A stretch of DNA of 64,000 bases, from positions 24,361-88,360 of the forward strand of contig MU832077.1 of the NCBI GenBank assembly GCA_029204225.1. Reading direction: 5' to 3'. The DNA is from Diphasiastrum complanatum (lineage: Eukaryota > Streptophyta > Lycopodiopsida > Lycopodiales > Lycopodiaceae). The notes under the pieces are model-generated. The model made no database searches and was not told the DNA's origin. It saw only the letters and a list, made by a program, of their open reading frames with translations. Of this stretch, positions 53,390-64,000 are shown one piece after another. The first letter of the stretch is position 1. Each line of letters opens with the position of its first letter. The translations under genes and the position numbers were made by a program.

Positions 53390-55800
53390 GGAGATCCTAT
53401 TCATTAAAGTCCCATAAGGAATTATATTAAAACCTTACATTAGGTAATCAGATCTTCTGTACATAAAGTAAAATGTAAAACTTCCATTATGTAAAAGGCT
53501 ACACCTCTTAGGAAAAAAGCATTGTCATCAAGAGATGGTTTAAGACTTCTTCAAGCTGTGAATCCATCTTGTAAGAATTGCTAGGAAAAATAAAATTCTT
53601 CTAACTCGAATCTGGTTCGAGTTCAGGTTCGAGTTAGAAGTGTCTACGTGACAACAAGAAGTTCTTGGCTCCATCAGAATAGTGTCCCTCCAACTCAAAC
53701 CTAGTTGATCTCGTGTTGCTGTTTTTAAAAACTATTTGTAGATTTATTACATCAGACATTGGATACAATAGTGTGCCTTGAACTAGAACCTGATTCGAGT
53801 TGTGAACCAAAACATGTCAGTATTACTAATAAAAAATGTAACATCAACTAAGAATATTATTTTTAGGTTATTGGAAGGAAATGAATTTACTATATCCCAT
53901 ATTTTGAGGTGCTTACCTGGTTCAGCAGTTCAAGATTCCCAATTGGGATCGAGGAATGAACAAGAGAATTTGATTCCTCCTAACTCGAAATAGGCTCGAG
54001 TTGTGAGTGTTCATGTGGCATTCATAGTTCTTTCTATCACAAACATGACTAAAAGATTATGTAAATTGAACATTTTCTTATTGATTTTAGTCTGTGTGTG
54101 GATTTTATTTTTTAAGTTCCATAGAAAATTATATTGAAATCTCACAATATTTCTTTTTCTATCACCCCCACCATGAATGAGTGAGATCTTATTCTTTAAA
54201 AGTCCCATAAGGAGTTATATTGAAACCTCCCATTTGGTAATCAAGTCTTCAGTATATAAAGAAAAATGTACAATATTCATGAATATTAATCACATTCAAT
54301 TCCTAGTTGAAGTTCAAATCATGTTTGAATGAATGTATGACAAAACTACATACCTTGATTCTAGTTCAATGTAAAATAAGACATGGTTTAAGACTTTTTC
54401 AAGATGTGAGTCCATCTTCTTAGCATACATGATCCTTCTAACTCAAATCATGTTCGAGTTTGAAGTACCTACATGACATCCAGTAGTTTTTGGCTTGAAC
54501 ATGATAATTCTAACTCGAACCAGGATCGAGTTTGAAGTATCTACGTGACATCCAGAAGTTCTTGGCTCAAACGTAACTGGTGTTTGGAGTGATCAGAATA
54601 GTACCCTGCAACTCAATCCTGGTTGAACTTGTGCTGCTAACTTTAAATACTATTTGTAGATTTATTATATTAAACATTGGATACAATAGTGTGCCTTTAA
54701 CTCGAACCTGGTTCGAGTTGTGAATCAAAACATACGCTAGTATTACTAGAAAAAATGTAACATCAACTAAGGATGTTATTGGAAGGAAATGAATGTACTA
54801 TATCCCATATTTTGAGGTGCTTAACTAGTTTAGCCGCTCGAGATTCCTGGTCTGGATATGAACAAGAGAATTTGATTCCTCCTAATTCGAAATAGGCTCA
54901 AGATGTGAGTGTTCATGTGGCTTTCAGATATCTTTCTATCACAAACATGACTAAAAGTTTATGTAAAATGAACATTTTTTTATTTATTTTGGTCTGTGTG
55001 TGAATTTATTCATTAAGGTCCATAAAAAATTATATTGAAATCTCACATTAAGTAGGTAACTTCTCACTATATCAACCAAAATGTATTATTGCCATGAATG
55101 AGTACTTTAAATCGATTCCTACTTCATGTTAGAATTGGATGTATGTCAAAAACATGTATCTTGAACAAGTTTCAATGTAAAAAACTACACCTCTTGCATT
55201 GTAATCGGTTTAAGACTACTGAAGCCATGAGAACAATGTAACAAAGCATTACCAAAAAAAAAATCACTTCGAACTCGAACCAGGTTCGAGTTATAAAGTA
55301 CTAATGTGGCATACACAAGTTCTTGGCTGAAACATGATTTGTGCTTGGAGTGATCACACCATCCATGATTGTTTCCCAACTCAAATTTAGTACAACTACT
55401 GTAGCTGCTCTTAAGTCCTATGTATAGATTTTGACATCAATCATTGACAAATATAGCGTGCCTTTAACTCGAACCTGGGTCGAGTTGTGTATTTAATTTG
55501 CTAGAATTTGTAGAAACTAACTCGAATAGGGTTCGACTTGTGAAGCGTTCATGTGGCATTTACACTTTCTACCATCTCCACCATGACTAAAAGATTACAA
55601 AAAATTAACTTTGTTTAATTTGTTTCAGTCCATTCATGTAGATCCTATTTGTTAAGGTCCAATAAATATTTATAAAAACCTCACATTAGGTAGGAACTAT
55701 CTATTATATCAAGCAAAATGTATGAATACCATGATTGAGTACTTCCACTCAATCCCTAATTCAAGTTGTGGAGGGATGTGTATCTAGTTTCGGTGTAAAA
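53390..55800. repeat. Tandem block of about 800-900 bp units with TTCGA palindromes
   Basis: The segment from 53776 (GTGCCTTGAACTAGAACCTG) to 54110 recurs at 54690-55010 and in shortened form at 55458-55650. The AAAGTCCCATAAGGA(A/G)TTAT block recurs at 53405 and 54198, with diverged copies at 55010 and 55655. About ten copies of a palindrome with arms AACTCGAACC and GGTTCGAGTT around one base lie within the block. The best is 54698-54720; others are near 53599, 53982, 54511, 55269, 55466 and 55518. Many are damaged by TCG-to-TCA changes. Non-coding. Confidence 0.8.
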
Positions 55801-55850
55801 ACTACCCTCTTAGGAGAAAGACATTTTTCTAATCATTGATTTGTGTTGAT

Positions 55851-56249
55851 GTAGGTAGAAGATTATGGGCGTAAGTATACAAATGTCGAGTACAATATTG
55901 GATTTTGCCATGGCTATAGTGCCTTGGTTGATCATCTTGCGACACAAGGCGTACATCCAAGGGCGAATTTTTGTTACATGATTTGTATTTCTCTTATTTT
56001 TGATACACAATTTGTATTTCATTTCAATTTTATGACATGTGTTTGGCTAATAATTATTAATTTGTTTTGTGAATGTGTTTGTAGAGGGCATCCGCTTCCT
56101 TTGTAGAAGAAAGTACGGGAGGAAACCAAGGAAAAAAAGGGAATGAAGATGAAGGGGACGAAGGCGAAGACAAAGGACAAGATTCGACTTCGGACAACGA
56201 TGAGGGAGAAGCAACGAAGACTACTAAGAAGCCTACTATTGCTTCTTAG
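55851..56249 (+). CDS. Possible terminal exons of an unrecognised gene with an acidic tail
   Basis: 55851-55960 reads VEDYGRKYTNVEYNIGFCHG then YSALVDHLATQGVHPRA without a stop. After a T-rich intron-like stretch, an acceptor TTTGTAG at 56078-56084 leads to a frame ending TAG at 56247: ASASFVEESTGGNQGKKGNE, then a Glu/Asp/Lys-rich tail ending KPTIAS. Acid-rich low-complexity tails are common at protein C-termini. The donor of the first exon is not clear, and the first segment could belong to a transposase. Not identified. Confidence 0.35.
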
Positions 56250-56741
56250 ATTTGATGTATTTCTAGTATTTGCAAAAGTAGAAAAAAAGAGTATTATTAT
56301 CAATGCTCTTTTCATGAATTAGATGCAAATATGTACACTTTTTTTGAAATATGAATATAAACTTTTGTATTTGATCATCTCAATCTCATTAGGTATGGAA
56401 TGATTGTTTATTGTTTATGTTTTTCAATTTCATCTTGTATAAATTTGTTGTAAATATATACAAACAATAAAAAACAAACAAAACATTAGTTTAAGATGAT
56501 AAATTCCTTCTAAGATGCATCTCTTTTTTTCTCTATAAAAGCAAACAATGAAAACCAAATCATTGTTAGATTACAAATCAATAAACAAAATGATAATTGT
56601 TAGAATACAAATCAAAGAATCATTGTTAAATAAAAAATCATTAATCATTGTTACATCAATCTCACCATGTCGAAGATACTATGAAAATGCACTTTATGAC
56701 TCAAATGTAATCTACCAAAATTTAGAATTTATAATATACCT

Positions 56742-56789
56742 CATGAATAAACAATGAAAAACTAACAAACAAAACTATCTCACCTCTCT

Positions 56790-56851
<62 letters not shown>

Positions 56852-57036
56852 AGCTTTTCTTCAAAATTTAGAATGCCTAACATACCTTATGCATTTGCTT
56901 GGATTGTCTCCTTTCCTTCAAAATTGCATAGTTTTTTTCTACAAAAGCCAACAATAAACAATCATTCACTAACCAATCAACAAACAAATCAATCAACAAA
57001 TCAATAAACAATGTAAAACTAACAAACAAAACTATC

Positions 57037-57123
<87 letters not shown>
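56742..57123. repeat. Duplicated segment carrying two (CT)n tracts
   Basis: ACAATGAAAAACTAACAAAC (56749) and ACAATGTAAAACTAACAAAC (57009), each followed by AAAACTATCTCA(C/T) and a CT tract (56782-56848 and 57040-57123), are direct copies about 260 bp apart. Each CT tract is followed by AAAGCT(T/C)TTCTTC-like DNA. Confidence 0.85.
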
Positions 57124-57125
<2 letters not shown>

Positions 57126-57236
57126 AAAGCTCTTCTTTCAAATGCTTCTCTTCACGAAATCTATTTGCAAATGCAGTCGAGGCCCCCACTTTTTCCATTT
57201 CGCGGGTTTTGTTTTTGTTAAAATATTTCTACATGG

Positions 57237-57370
57237 CAGTGCCACGCGTGGCACTGCCACGCTCTAATTAAAAATTGCCACGACATGGCAGAATTTTGCT
57301 TGCTGGAAAAATTTGCCACGCGTGGCAAACCTCAAACTTTTTTTCAAGATTTTTGCCACGCATGGCAAAA
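57237..57370. repeat. Cluster of GCCACGCGTGGC palindromes
   Basis: CAGTGCCACGCGTGGCACTG (57237-57256) is a perfect 20 bp palindrome. TTTGCCACGCGTGGCAAA (57312-57329) is a perfect 18 bp one. TTTTGCCACGCATGGCAAAA (57351-57370) is the same design with one central G-to-A change. Single half-sites GCCACG lie between them (57257, 57287). Confidence 0.9.
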
Positions 57371-57714
57371 AAGAAATGACTCTGACAACGTGTGGGGCAA
57401 CCCTAAATGAGATTTAAGGGCACCTTCTCTTCTTTCGTATTTTTCGTGAAAAATCCGACAGTGTCGTCTGTGGCTGTTTTAGTTCATTTCTGCAGAGCTA
57501 CAGTTTTGGTTCATTTATGCAGACAGAACGTTTACGGCCAATTTCACCGCTTATCAGCAATCAATGACAAGGACCGGAATGGATGCCAACTGATCACCAG
57601 CCAACTGGTGATTACAATTGATGATCTTATTTCTTAGTATAACTAGCTATTTATATTCATATAGTTTAATCATCTGAAATTGTATGATTATCAAGATAAA
57701 TTTTGAATAGTTAG

Positions 57715-58720
57715 CTCTCTCTCTCTCTCTCAAGCCTGCGAGCTTGAACACTCTTGGGCATTCTATCTCACTTCTTAGAGTTGTTTTTGAAATTGCTATT
57801 GCGCTATTGCTTATCAACATTGCGCTTAATTCAAACTTTCATTTAAGCCGTTCAGAGATAGCATAGAGTACGCGACTTTGATTCACAACTTATTGTACTC
57901 ATTTACTTCTGTTACGTTTTCATACTGAATAAGTACTATCCTTCATTGCATTTAGTTTTCGTCTCAGAATGTATGTCTTTTTGTATTTTTTCGTGACTAA
58001 TTCGCAACTAATTATTTGTCTGATAATTTTCGATGCTTAATTGTTTTGCTATGTAATCACTGTAGTACTGGCGATTTCAAAGTTACTTACTATCAGTTAA
58101 AATGCAATTTTTATCACTATTGTCTGAAATTGATAGGCGTAGTCATGCATTGGAAAGACAAAGATAGTTTATTTTGCCATGCACAAAAAGTATTCTTTCT
58201 AGATGTTCGAATTATTTTCATTCATTTTTCTTTTCGAGTTTGTTTCCTTTCGAGCTAGACCGATCTTCTGCACACTACTTTTCGACATAGTATCAGAGCA
58301 ATTTCACTACTACTTTATCTGATTCCAACATGATATCAGAGTGAAAGCTCTAATACTTGATATCTTTCGTGATATCAAATTGATATCATACTCTTCAGTT
58401 CTTTTCAACCTTTCAATATCAGAGAATTGATTTCCTATTGTTGGCATTACCACATCTTAGCATCATTGATACAATCGACAGACTAAGTTCGAGATGGATT
58501 CTCAAAGTAAAGCTGGTCTTATCGCAGACAAGCTAAATAGATCCAATTATCATTTGTGAAAATTTAAGATGAAGACTTTTCTAATCACCAGCGATTATAA
58601 GACGTTGTTACAAGTATAGATGTAAAACCTGAAGACGATGACTCAAAGTGAAAATCGAAGGATGGTAAAGCTTTTGCGCTTATTATCTTCAATCTAAGAT
58701 TAGAGTGATTAAGCATCTAC
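57715..58720 (+). pseudogene. Copia 5' end: LTR end, primer-binding site, gag start
   Basis: TAGTATCAGAGC at 58288-58299 is a one-base variant of the tRNA-Met primer-binding site and follows an LTR ending ..TTCGACA (58287). The LTR extends left to an unknown point, possibly past the short (CT)n at 57718. Gag starts ATG at 58494 (LIADKLNRSNYHL), meets TGA at 58557 where homologues have Trp, and decays by about 58720. It is related to the gag at 31215. Nothing follows until 59187. Confidence 0.7.
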
Positions 58721-59186
58721 AACTAATCAGGGAATTACAAGAGTGGCAGATTAGCCACAATCTAGGGAGTATCTGCTGACGTCATGCCATCAGATCAGAT
58801 TTCTGTACTTCTGGGTATTTGCGTAATCTTTGTCTTTTTATCTTTGGGGAGGCCCTTGCCCCATTGGTTCCTATTGGCTAATGCAAGAAGGTAGGATTGA
58901 AATCCCACAATCTAATCTATGGTGCACAAGGGTCATAGTGAGATTATTCTCATATGTGCATGATTAATCTTGTATGGATCTACTATGTATTCCTGGTTAC
59001 TAGGGTTATTTGGTGCACTTAACCTAGTCGGTGAACATAGACATATGATCAAGTATTGTGTTGGACAATTACTTGTAGAGTTAACAAATCTTGTTCTATA
59101 AGATTTATTGGTTAACTTAAGAATGATTTGGATAAGGATCTGGATGTGGTGCTATGTTAGCATAATTAAGATCTGCACCTGGACAT

Positions 59187-59869
59187 TTGAGATTTCTGAA
59201 TCATTACCCCTTTGGAAAAATGTCAAGCACGTGGTCTACTTGGCCAGTGGTGTTGGTCAACTATAACATTCCACCTTGGCTAAGCATCACAAAAGGACAT
59301 CTCATTCTAGCACTTCTAATTCCTAGAAAACATAAAGTAAAAAATATGGATATCTACTTTGCACCATTGATTGAAGAACTCGAACTACTATGGAAGGGAG
59401 TCCAAGCATATGACATCTCACGTCCACTTCAAGACAAAACATTTTTGTTGCGTGCGATGCTAATGTGGACTATGCATGACTATCCAGGATTGGGCGATTG
59501 TTCAGATGACTATAAAATGAAATCACTTGTAGTGTTTGTATATTTATTTTTTATGCATGCAATATTTATGCTTTAAAAGAATTCTATTTATAACACAAAT
59601 TGGATTTGATTCTTTTAGGTTTTACAACTTCTGGATATCACGCGTGTCTCATTTGTGGACCAAATATTGATGCTCGTCATTCACGTCATTTAAACAAAGT
59701 TGTGTATGAAAATAGTCGCAAGTACTTGCATGATGAAAATCATCTTAGAATTTGCTTCGAACAGGAACACAGATCATGCTACATAGTAATACAGACAAAA
59801 AAACACTCTCACACACCAAGCTCAAGTAGCAACTGTGTTTCTCAAAATGAAATTACACTTTACATATAG
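59187..59869 (+). pseudogene. CACTA (En/Spm) TNP2-type transposase fragment
   Basis: Encodes FGKMSSTWSTWPVVLVNYNI, PPWLS, ILALLIPRKHKVKNMDIYF, APLIEELELLWKGVQAYDIS and LLRAMLMWTMHDYPGLGD. This is the Transposase_21 (tnp2) block of plant CACTA elements. After a short AT-rich gap the domain resumes at 59617: GFTTSGYHACLICGPNIDAR, then HLNKVVYENSRKYLHDENHLR. The gap may be an intron (acceptor CTTTTAG at 59610-59616). The N- and C-terminal parts and the CACTA ends are missing, so it is a fragment. Confidence 0.8.
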
Positions 59870-59899
59870 TTGTTCACATCAAGCAACCCCATGCATGAC

Positions 59900-60690
59900 C
59901 CAGGTTGCCGTTGGCGGGACGCGTGTCCCGTCGACTTGCCTCGTGGCGAGGCCAACTGATCATTATCAACTAATAGGACCCACTATAGAGTAGCACAGTG
60001 ATTCTACTTTAATTCTAACTCTCTCCCTTAAAGTGGAGTCTACTTTTTATATAGTCATATACATAGCTTTAAAGTTAACAAACTTTAAGTACAGAAAGCT
60101 TTGATCTAAACTTATCAAACTTTTCTCCAACAAGTGTCTTAGTGAAAATATCAACTAGTTGTTCTTCCGTACTACAATGAACAACATGAATTTCACGACT
60201 AAGCAGCCTCTCACGTATAAAGTGATACTGAATCTCAATGTGTTTGGTTCTCCATGGAACACTGGATTCTTTGCTAGCTGAATGCCACTCTGACTGTTTC
60301 TATAAAAAGTTGTGGGATTTTTCTGCTTCATGCCAACTTCTTCCAAGATTTGTCTCAACCATATAGCTTCAATGTGCTGCACTACACATTGCCTTATACT
60401 TACTTCTGTGGTGGATAGAGCAATTGTACTTTGCTTCTTACTAGACCAAGAAAAGCAACTGTCACAAAGCTGGAATACATACTCTGTGGTGGATCTACGA
60501 TCATCATAGTCACCTCCCCAATCCGCATCCAAATAGCCACCACAACTCAGGTAAACCCTCATGCTTCCTGTAAAATCAAGTCATAATCTGAAGTGCCTTT
60601 CACATAAAATGCGTTTAGCTGCCTTCCAATGCGTTTCCAAACAAGATTTGTGTTTTGAAATGCATATGTACAAGTTCTTACTGCTCACAA
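59900..60690 (-). pseudogene. Copia RNase H and 3' end
   Basis: On the minus strand: HWKAAKRIL (about 60640), [11 protein letters not shown], then [36 protein letters not shown] and [20 protein letters not shown] (60562-60280). The tail [20 protein letters not shown] lies near 60150-60090. A minus-strand purine run AAGGGAGAGAG near 60030 may be the polypurine tract, with LTR DNA to its left. That LTR-like DNA holds two perfect hairpins, GGGACGCGTGTCCC (59935) and GCCTCG/CGAGGC (59957). Frame changes make it dead. Confidence 0.8.
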
Positions 60691-62795
60691 CAAATTAGAG
60701 TCATTATTGGCAATATTCAATAGCAAAGACAATGCGCATCTAGCTTGATCAACTTCAACAACTCTCAAATTCAATGGTGAAAAAAAGAGCCTAGATGATG
60801 AATAGAGCCAAGTGCTAGTGTGATTCTCTTCACTTGAACCAAGCTTCTTTAGGCATCCATTAATTACAACCTTGAAACCTGGTTCGAGTGGCTACCTCAA
60901 AATCTAGTACCAAGTCATGAATCGTGAAATAACTTGAGTGGGTTCTTCTAGCACAAAGCAGTAAGTTTTTGTTGTGTGTCGGAATACACAAGTCACCGAA
61001 GTCAAACCACATTCAGGTTAGAAGCACATTGCCTTTGGTAGTGATGTTGCCATGATATTCAAATGATATTCAGAAGAAGACATCAAAAGTTGAACCAGGG
61101 TTGTGAGGGTGTTCGAAAATCATAGATGATAGGATCATTCCAACACGTATAAATCTTTTGATTGAATCTAACTTGAATTATTCCTACTCGGTACCAAGTC
61201 CTAAACCAGATTGAGTCGAGTTTTTCTCTATATGCAAGTTAGTAGAAGTTTTCCTGAATTAATGTATGTGTCAATGTTTGCTCAAAATCACAGTTCAAAC
61301 CTCACCGAGGGTTTGAACTACTGAAACTACTATTTCCATGCCTCAGCCCAAGGAGAGAAATAACATGTTTTCCAAAGTGTATTGGAAAGAAGAGAAGATG
61401 GGAGAAGAGGAGAGGGAGTGAGATCTGAGATCTATTAATAAATTTAGTATCTACTAGTAGGATGTTAATACTAACATCAGTGAGTTATAATATAAGAAGT
61501 GTCTGCCCATAGTAGTTCGGATACAAATCGCTCTGGTTAAAGTCATGGCCACAATCATAGTTAACTAAAGTTTCTCTCTCGAAAAACCATGCCTCGGGAG
61601 AAATAAACTCTTGGGAGAAGAGAGAGTGGGGGCAAGAATTGAAAAGAAGAGCACCAACTACATTACACTATAGATTGAACAAACTAGAGGAAAAATAGAT
61701 TAATGTTGTTATAACATTTCTATCAATTAGCAGTCACCATCTTTGAATGCTACATAAAATGCCTACATCTCTTGAGAGAAAAGAGAGATGGCAAGATTTG
61801 AAAAAAGAAGAGCGACAACCAAAATACACGGATTAAGAAAACTCAAAACTCAAAAATAAAAAAATGAGCGGCATGACAACATTTGAATCAAAGATCAATT
61901 CATTCTTCAAGTGCTACGTGAAATGATAAACTAATATGTAAATGTATAAAGGCGTTGAGTATGCTTTCATAGTACAAAGAAATACTTGACAATACCATAA
62001 TTCTAGGAGCATGTGATTTGCTAGAATAATTTGAGATGCTTATGGCTACCATATTCAAGATTATCAAATAGGCTTTGACGTTGGTTAGCATTAAGAAATT
62101 TCCCATTCCACGACCATTTCAAATAAAATGGGAGTGTGACTTCAATGAATAGAGGAATTCAAAAGATTATAGATGTTTCCATTTCATAGTCGAGGAAGTA
62201 TATCAATCACAGGACAAAAAAGTCAGGCTTACAATCAGTCAAATAACTTGTTTTGTAGAGAATATTCTTTAGAATATTCCAAAAACCATACTATCGAACT
62301 TGTGCGCAAAACTAATTGTCCGTGATCTCTCTACCTTGTTATTCGCACATGTCTGATAATTGCCCAAAAAAACGTTGTAATTGAGTTAAAATAGGCCAAA
62401 ACGTGCTGGTAGAACTTTGGTAGAAGCATGAAAAATATATATATAATATATATAAAGGAATTTTACCATTCATTTTTCACTTTTACTAGAAGAGCAGACG
62501 ATAATTTCTATAGATTTTTATTTTTGTTTTGATTTGTTTTTCTGACACCAGATGGACCTATTTAGCATACTTTTCAGTGTTTTAATGGCTATAAGCATAT
62601 GGCCAGGACGAAGCAAACATCATAGACCGAAGCCTAAACTCAGATCATTTACTACTACGTTTCTTAAAATACAATATGTTTTTATTGTATCCTTTGCAAG
62701 CTCCACCTATGCAATATGTCTTGGATAATGACTTGCACTTTAATAGCTCCTCATCACCAGTAGGACTATACTTTTGCTAATGCAGTAGATGTACT
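60691..62795. other. Intergenic DNA
   Basis: No gene recognised. One GAAACCTGGTTCGAGTGG half-palindrome at about 60876 recalls the 53.4-55.8 kb block. 62436-62453 is a short (TA)n. Small open frames are AT-rich and motif-free. Confidence 0.4.
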
Positions 62796-63179
62796 TCTCT
62801 GGGAAATGTCCTATGTAGTGCGCCAAGGAAGCATCCTTGGAGTCACTTTCGCTGGCTTTTCTCACTCCCTTTGCTCTAGCTGCATAAGGATCGATTTCGA
62901 TGGTGTCTTGTGTCCCCTCATCGTCTTCTGCAGTATCATTCAGGTTAACACTTCATTGCTTCCCCTCCAGTTGAGTGAAATTGTACTCTTGTGGCTTTTG
63001 GTGAGTCATTTCAGAGGACAGATGTTTTGGAGCTCTGTCAAGATGTTTGCCAATGCCATTTCACATGTGGCCTCCTCATTTTTCGGACACAGCTTCTCGA
63101 ATGTATCATCAATCACTGTGTGATCGTAAGTATTGGCTCCATTCTGCAATTTCATTAGAGCACTTAGGAGTTCGTCCTC

Positions 63180-63833
63180 TCACAGATGGAGGATATATTG
63201 TAGGTCATGAGAAAAAATGTACTCTCTGATGATGATGATTGGAGAGAGGCTCTTGATTTGCAGCGATGTCTCGTTTGCCTCACAACTTTCTGGAGATGAC
63301 TCAGATGCTTGCTGCAAGGAGAGTGGTCTTTCTACTTCTTCATTTATTGGTTGCTCCTCCTCAGCCTCGTTCATTTCATGGCATAGAATGGCCTCCTGTG
63401 AGTCAGCAGGTGTTGGAATAGTTGTATGTTCAGAAAGCAAGAATACAAAGACCATCTCACCTGACATGATCTTTGATCCTATGTTCAACAAATTGTCCCT
63501 ACGCTGCTCCTCAACTGTCAAAATTCTATATTGATTTCTAGCGAGATTATTCAAAAATCTATTGAGTCTAGCTACAAATGGTCTATCACCCTTCCATATG
63601 TATGTTAGTAAGTTGTATGGAATCCATGCAATATCACAATAAAAAAGCCTTACACTATACGGAAAAAGTATTGTATTCATGTAATTCATGGCAAATGATA
63701 CACTTTCTGCGTTAGCTCTGGTCGTAGCTAGTGTATCTATAGTGTCACAGAAGATGGAAAAGATCCTATCTATTTGATGTTCAAACTCTAACCCAACTAG
63801 AAGTCTTGAAACCCTAAGCCTAGCATTCTCCAT
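63180..63833 (-). CDS. Unassigned ORF, 217 residues
   Basis: ATG at 63833 (MENARLRVSRLLVGLEFEHQ). The N-terminal 110 residues are mixed hydrophobic/helical (FYCDIAWIPYNLLTYIWKGD, RFLNNLARNQYRILTVEEQR). Residues 145-190 are Glu/Ser-rich and acidic (NEAEEEQPINEEVERPLSLQ). I do not recognise it. The minus strand further left (62960-62800) also shows a coding-like stretch, DTAEDDEGTQDTIEIDPYAA then RAKGVRKASESDSK, which may be a downstream exon. The composition looks real. The function is unknown. Confidence 0.45.
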   Translation of the reverse strand: MENARLRVSRLLVGLEFEHQIDRIFSIFCDTIDTLATTRANAESVSFAMNYMNTILFPYSVRLFYCDIAWIPYNLLTYIWKGDRPFVARLNRFLNNLARNQYRILTVEEQRRDNLLNIGSKIMSGEMVFVFLLSEHTTIPTPADSQEAILCHEMNEAEEEQPINEEVERPLSLQQASESSPESCEANETSLQIKSLSPIIIIREYIFSHDLQYILHL

Positions 63834-64000
63834 GACGATAATGCAAAAAACAACAATTCATAGAATGCGACTTATGCAAAAAAGTTCATGAACATAAAAA
63901 TGCAAAAGTAGAGTTGTGAAAATGAGGAAGGTCTCTCATATTTATTGTTTTTTTTGAGCAATAATTTTTTTTGACCTATACTTTGAACAGTGGTTTACAT

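Noticed and set aside
62806-63123. 105-codon plus-strand frame
   Set aside because: Overlaps more coding-like minus-strand sequence and is Ser/Leu/Phe-rich without motif.

Overview
The window is nuclear DNA from a land plant. The evidence is a typical plant serine carboxypeptidase-like gene with GT-AG introns at the left edge, many Ty1/copia, Ty3 and CACTA relics of plant type, long (CT)n/(GA)n microsatellites and AT-rich intergenic DNA. The density of old, nested transposons and very long dinucleotide arrays suggests a large repeat-rich genome. A fern or lycophyte would fit, but that is inference. Apart from the carboxypeptidase gene, almost every coding stretch is broken by stops, frameshifts or truncation. 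I saw no tRNA, rRNA or CRISPR.

Layout. 1-2.4 kb: 3' part of an apparently intact SCPL45-like serine carboxypeptidase gene (+). 4.3-17.5 kb: a nest of at least five Copia elements. One (LTR 6525-7157; split LTR 10726-10870 plus 16601-16862) lies in an older one and carries in its 5' LTR another LTR pair (10871-11576 and 15652-16600). That pair encloses a plus-strand Copia RT/RNase H broken by a minus-strand Copia whose ~1.4 kb LTR holds a 215 bp (CT)n tract. 18.9-19.6 kb: an unassigned 200-residue lysine-rich ORF. 22.5-23.6 kb: a T-rich tract followed by an array of about 14 short palindromes whose two arms co-vary. 26.15-27.35 kb: an inverted-repeat element with a 703 bp hAT-like element inside (12 bp TIRs, perfect 8 bp TSD). 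28.3-32.4 kb: three more Copia fragments. 33-36 kb: microsatellites and simple tandem repeats.

37.5-40.35 kb (-): a decayed ~950-codon gene that looks like a DUF8039-like plus DUF7869-like transposon-derived protein. 41.7-42.3 kb (+): a decayed two-exon gene. 42.4-45.7 kb: Ty3-type gag remnants around a 24 bp minisatellite. 49.3-50.7 kb (-): an FCP1/HAD-phosphatase-like gene that has lost its catalytic Asp and Lys. 51.2-53.1 kb (-): a broken gene for a protein with a ParB-like DGQHT motif. 53.4-55.8 kb: a tandem repeat block studded with TTCGA palindromes. 55.85-56.25 kb: a possible acidic-tailed terminal exon. 57.2-57.4 kb: perfect GCCACGCGTGGC palindromes. 57.7-60.7 kb: a Copia 5' end, a CACTA TNP2 transposase fragment and a Copia RNase H end. 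63.2-63.8 kb (-): an unassigned 217-residue ORF.

The genes do not form a pathway. The interest is in the decayed non-LTR-retrotransposon proteins (DUF8039/DUF7869, HAD, DGQHT) and in three independent families of perfect or co-varying palindromes.
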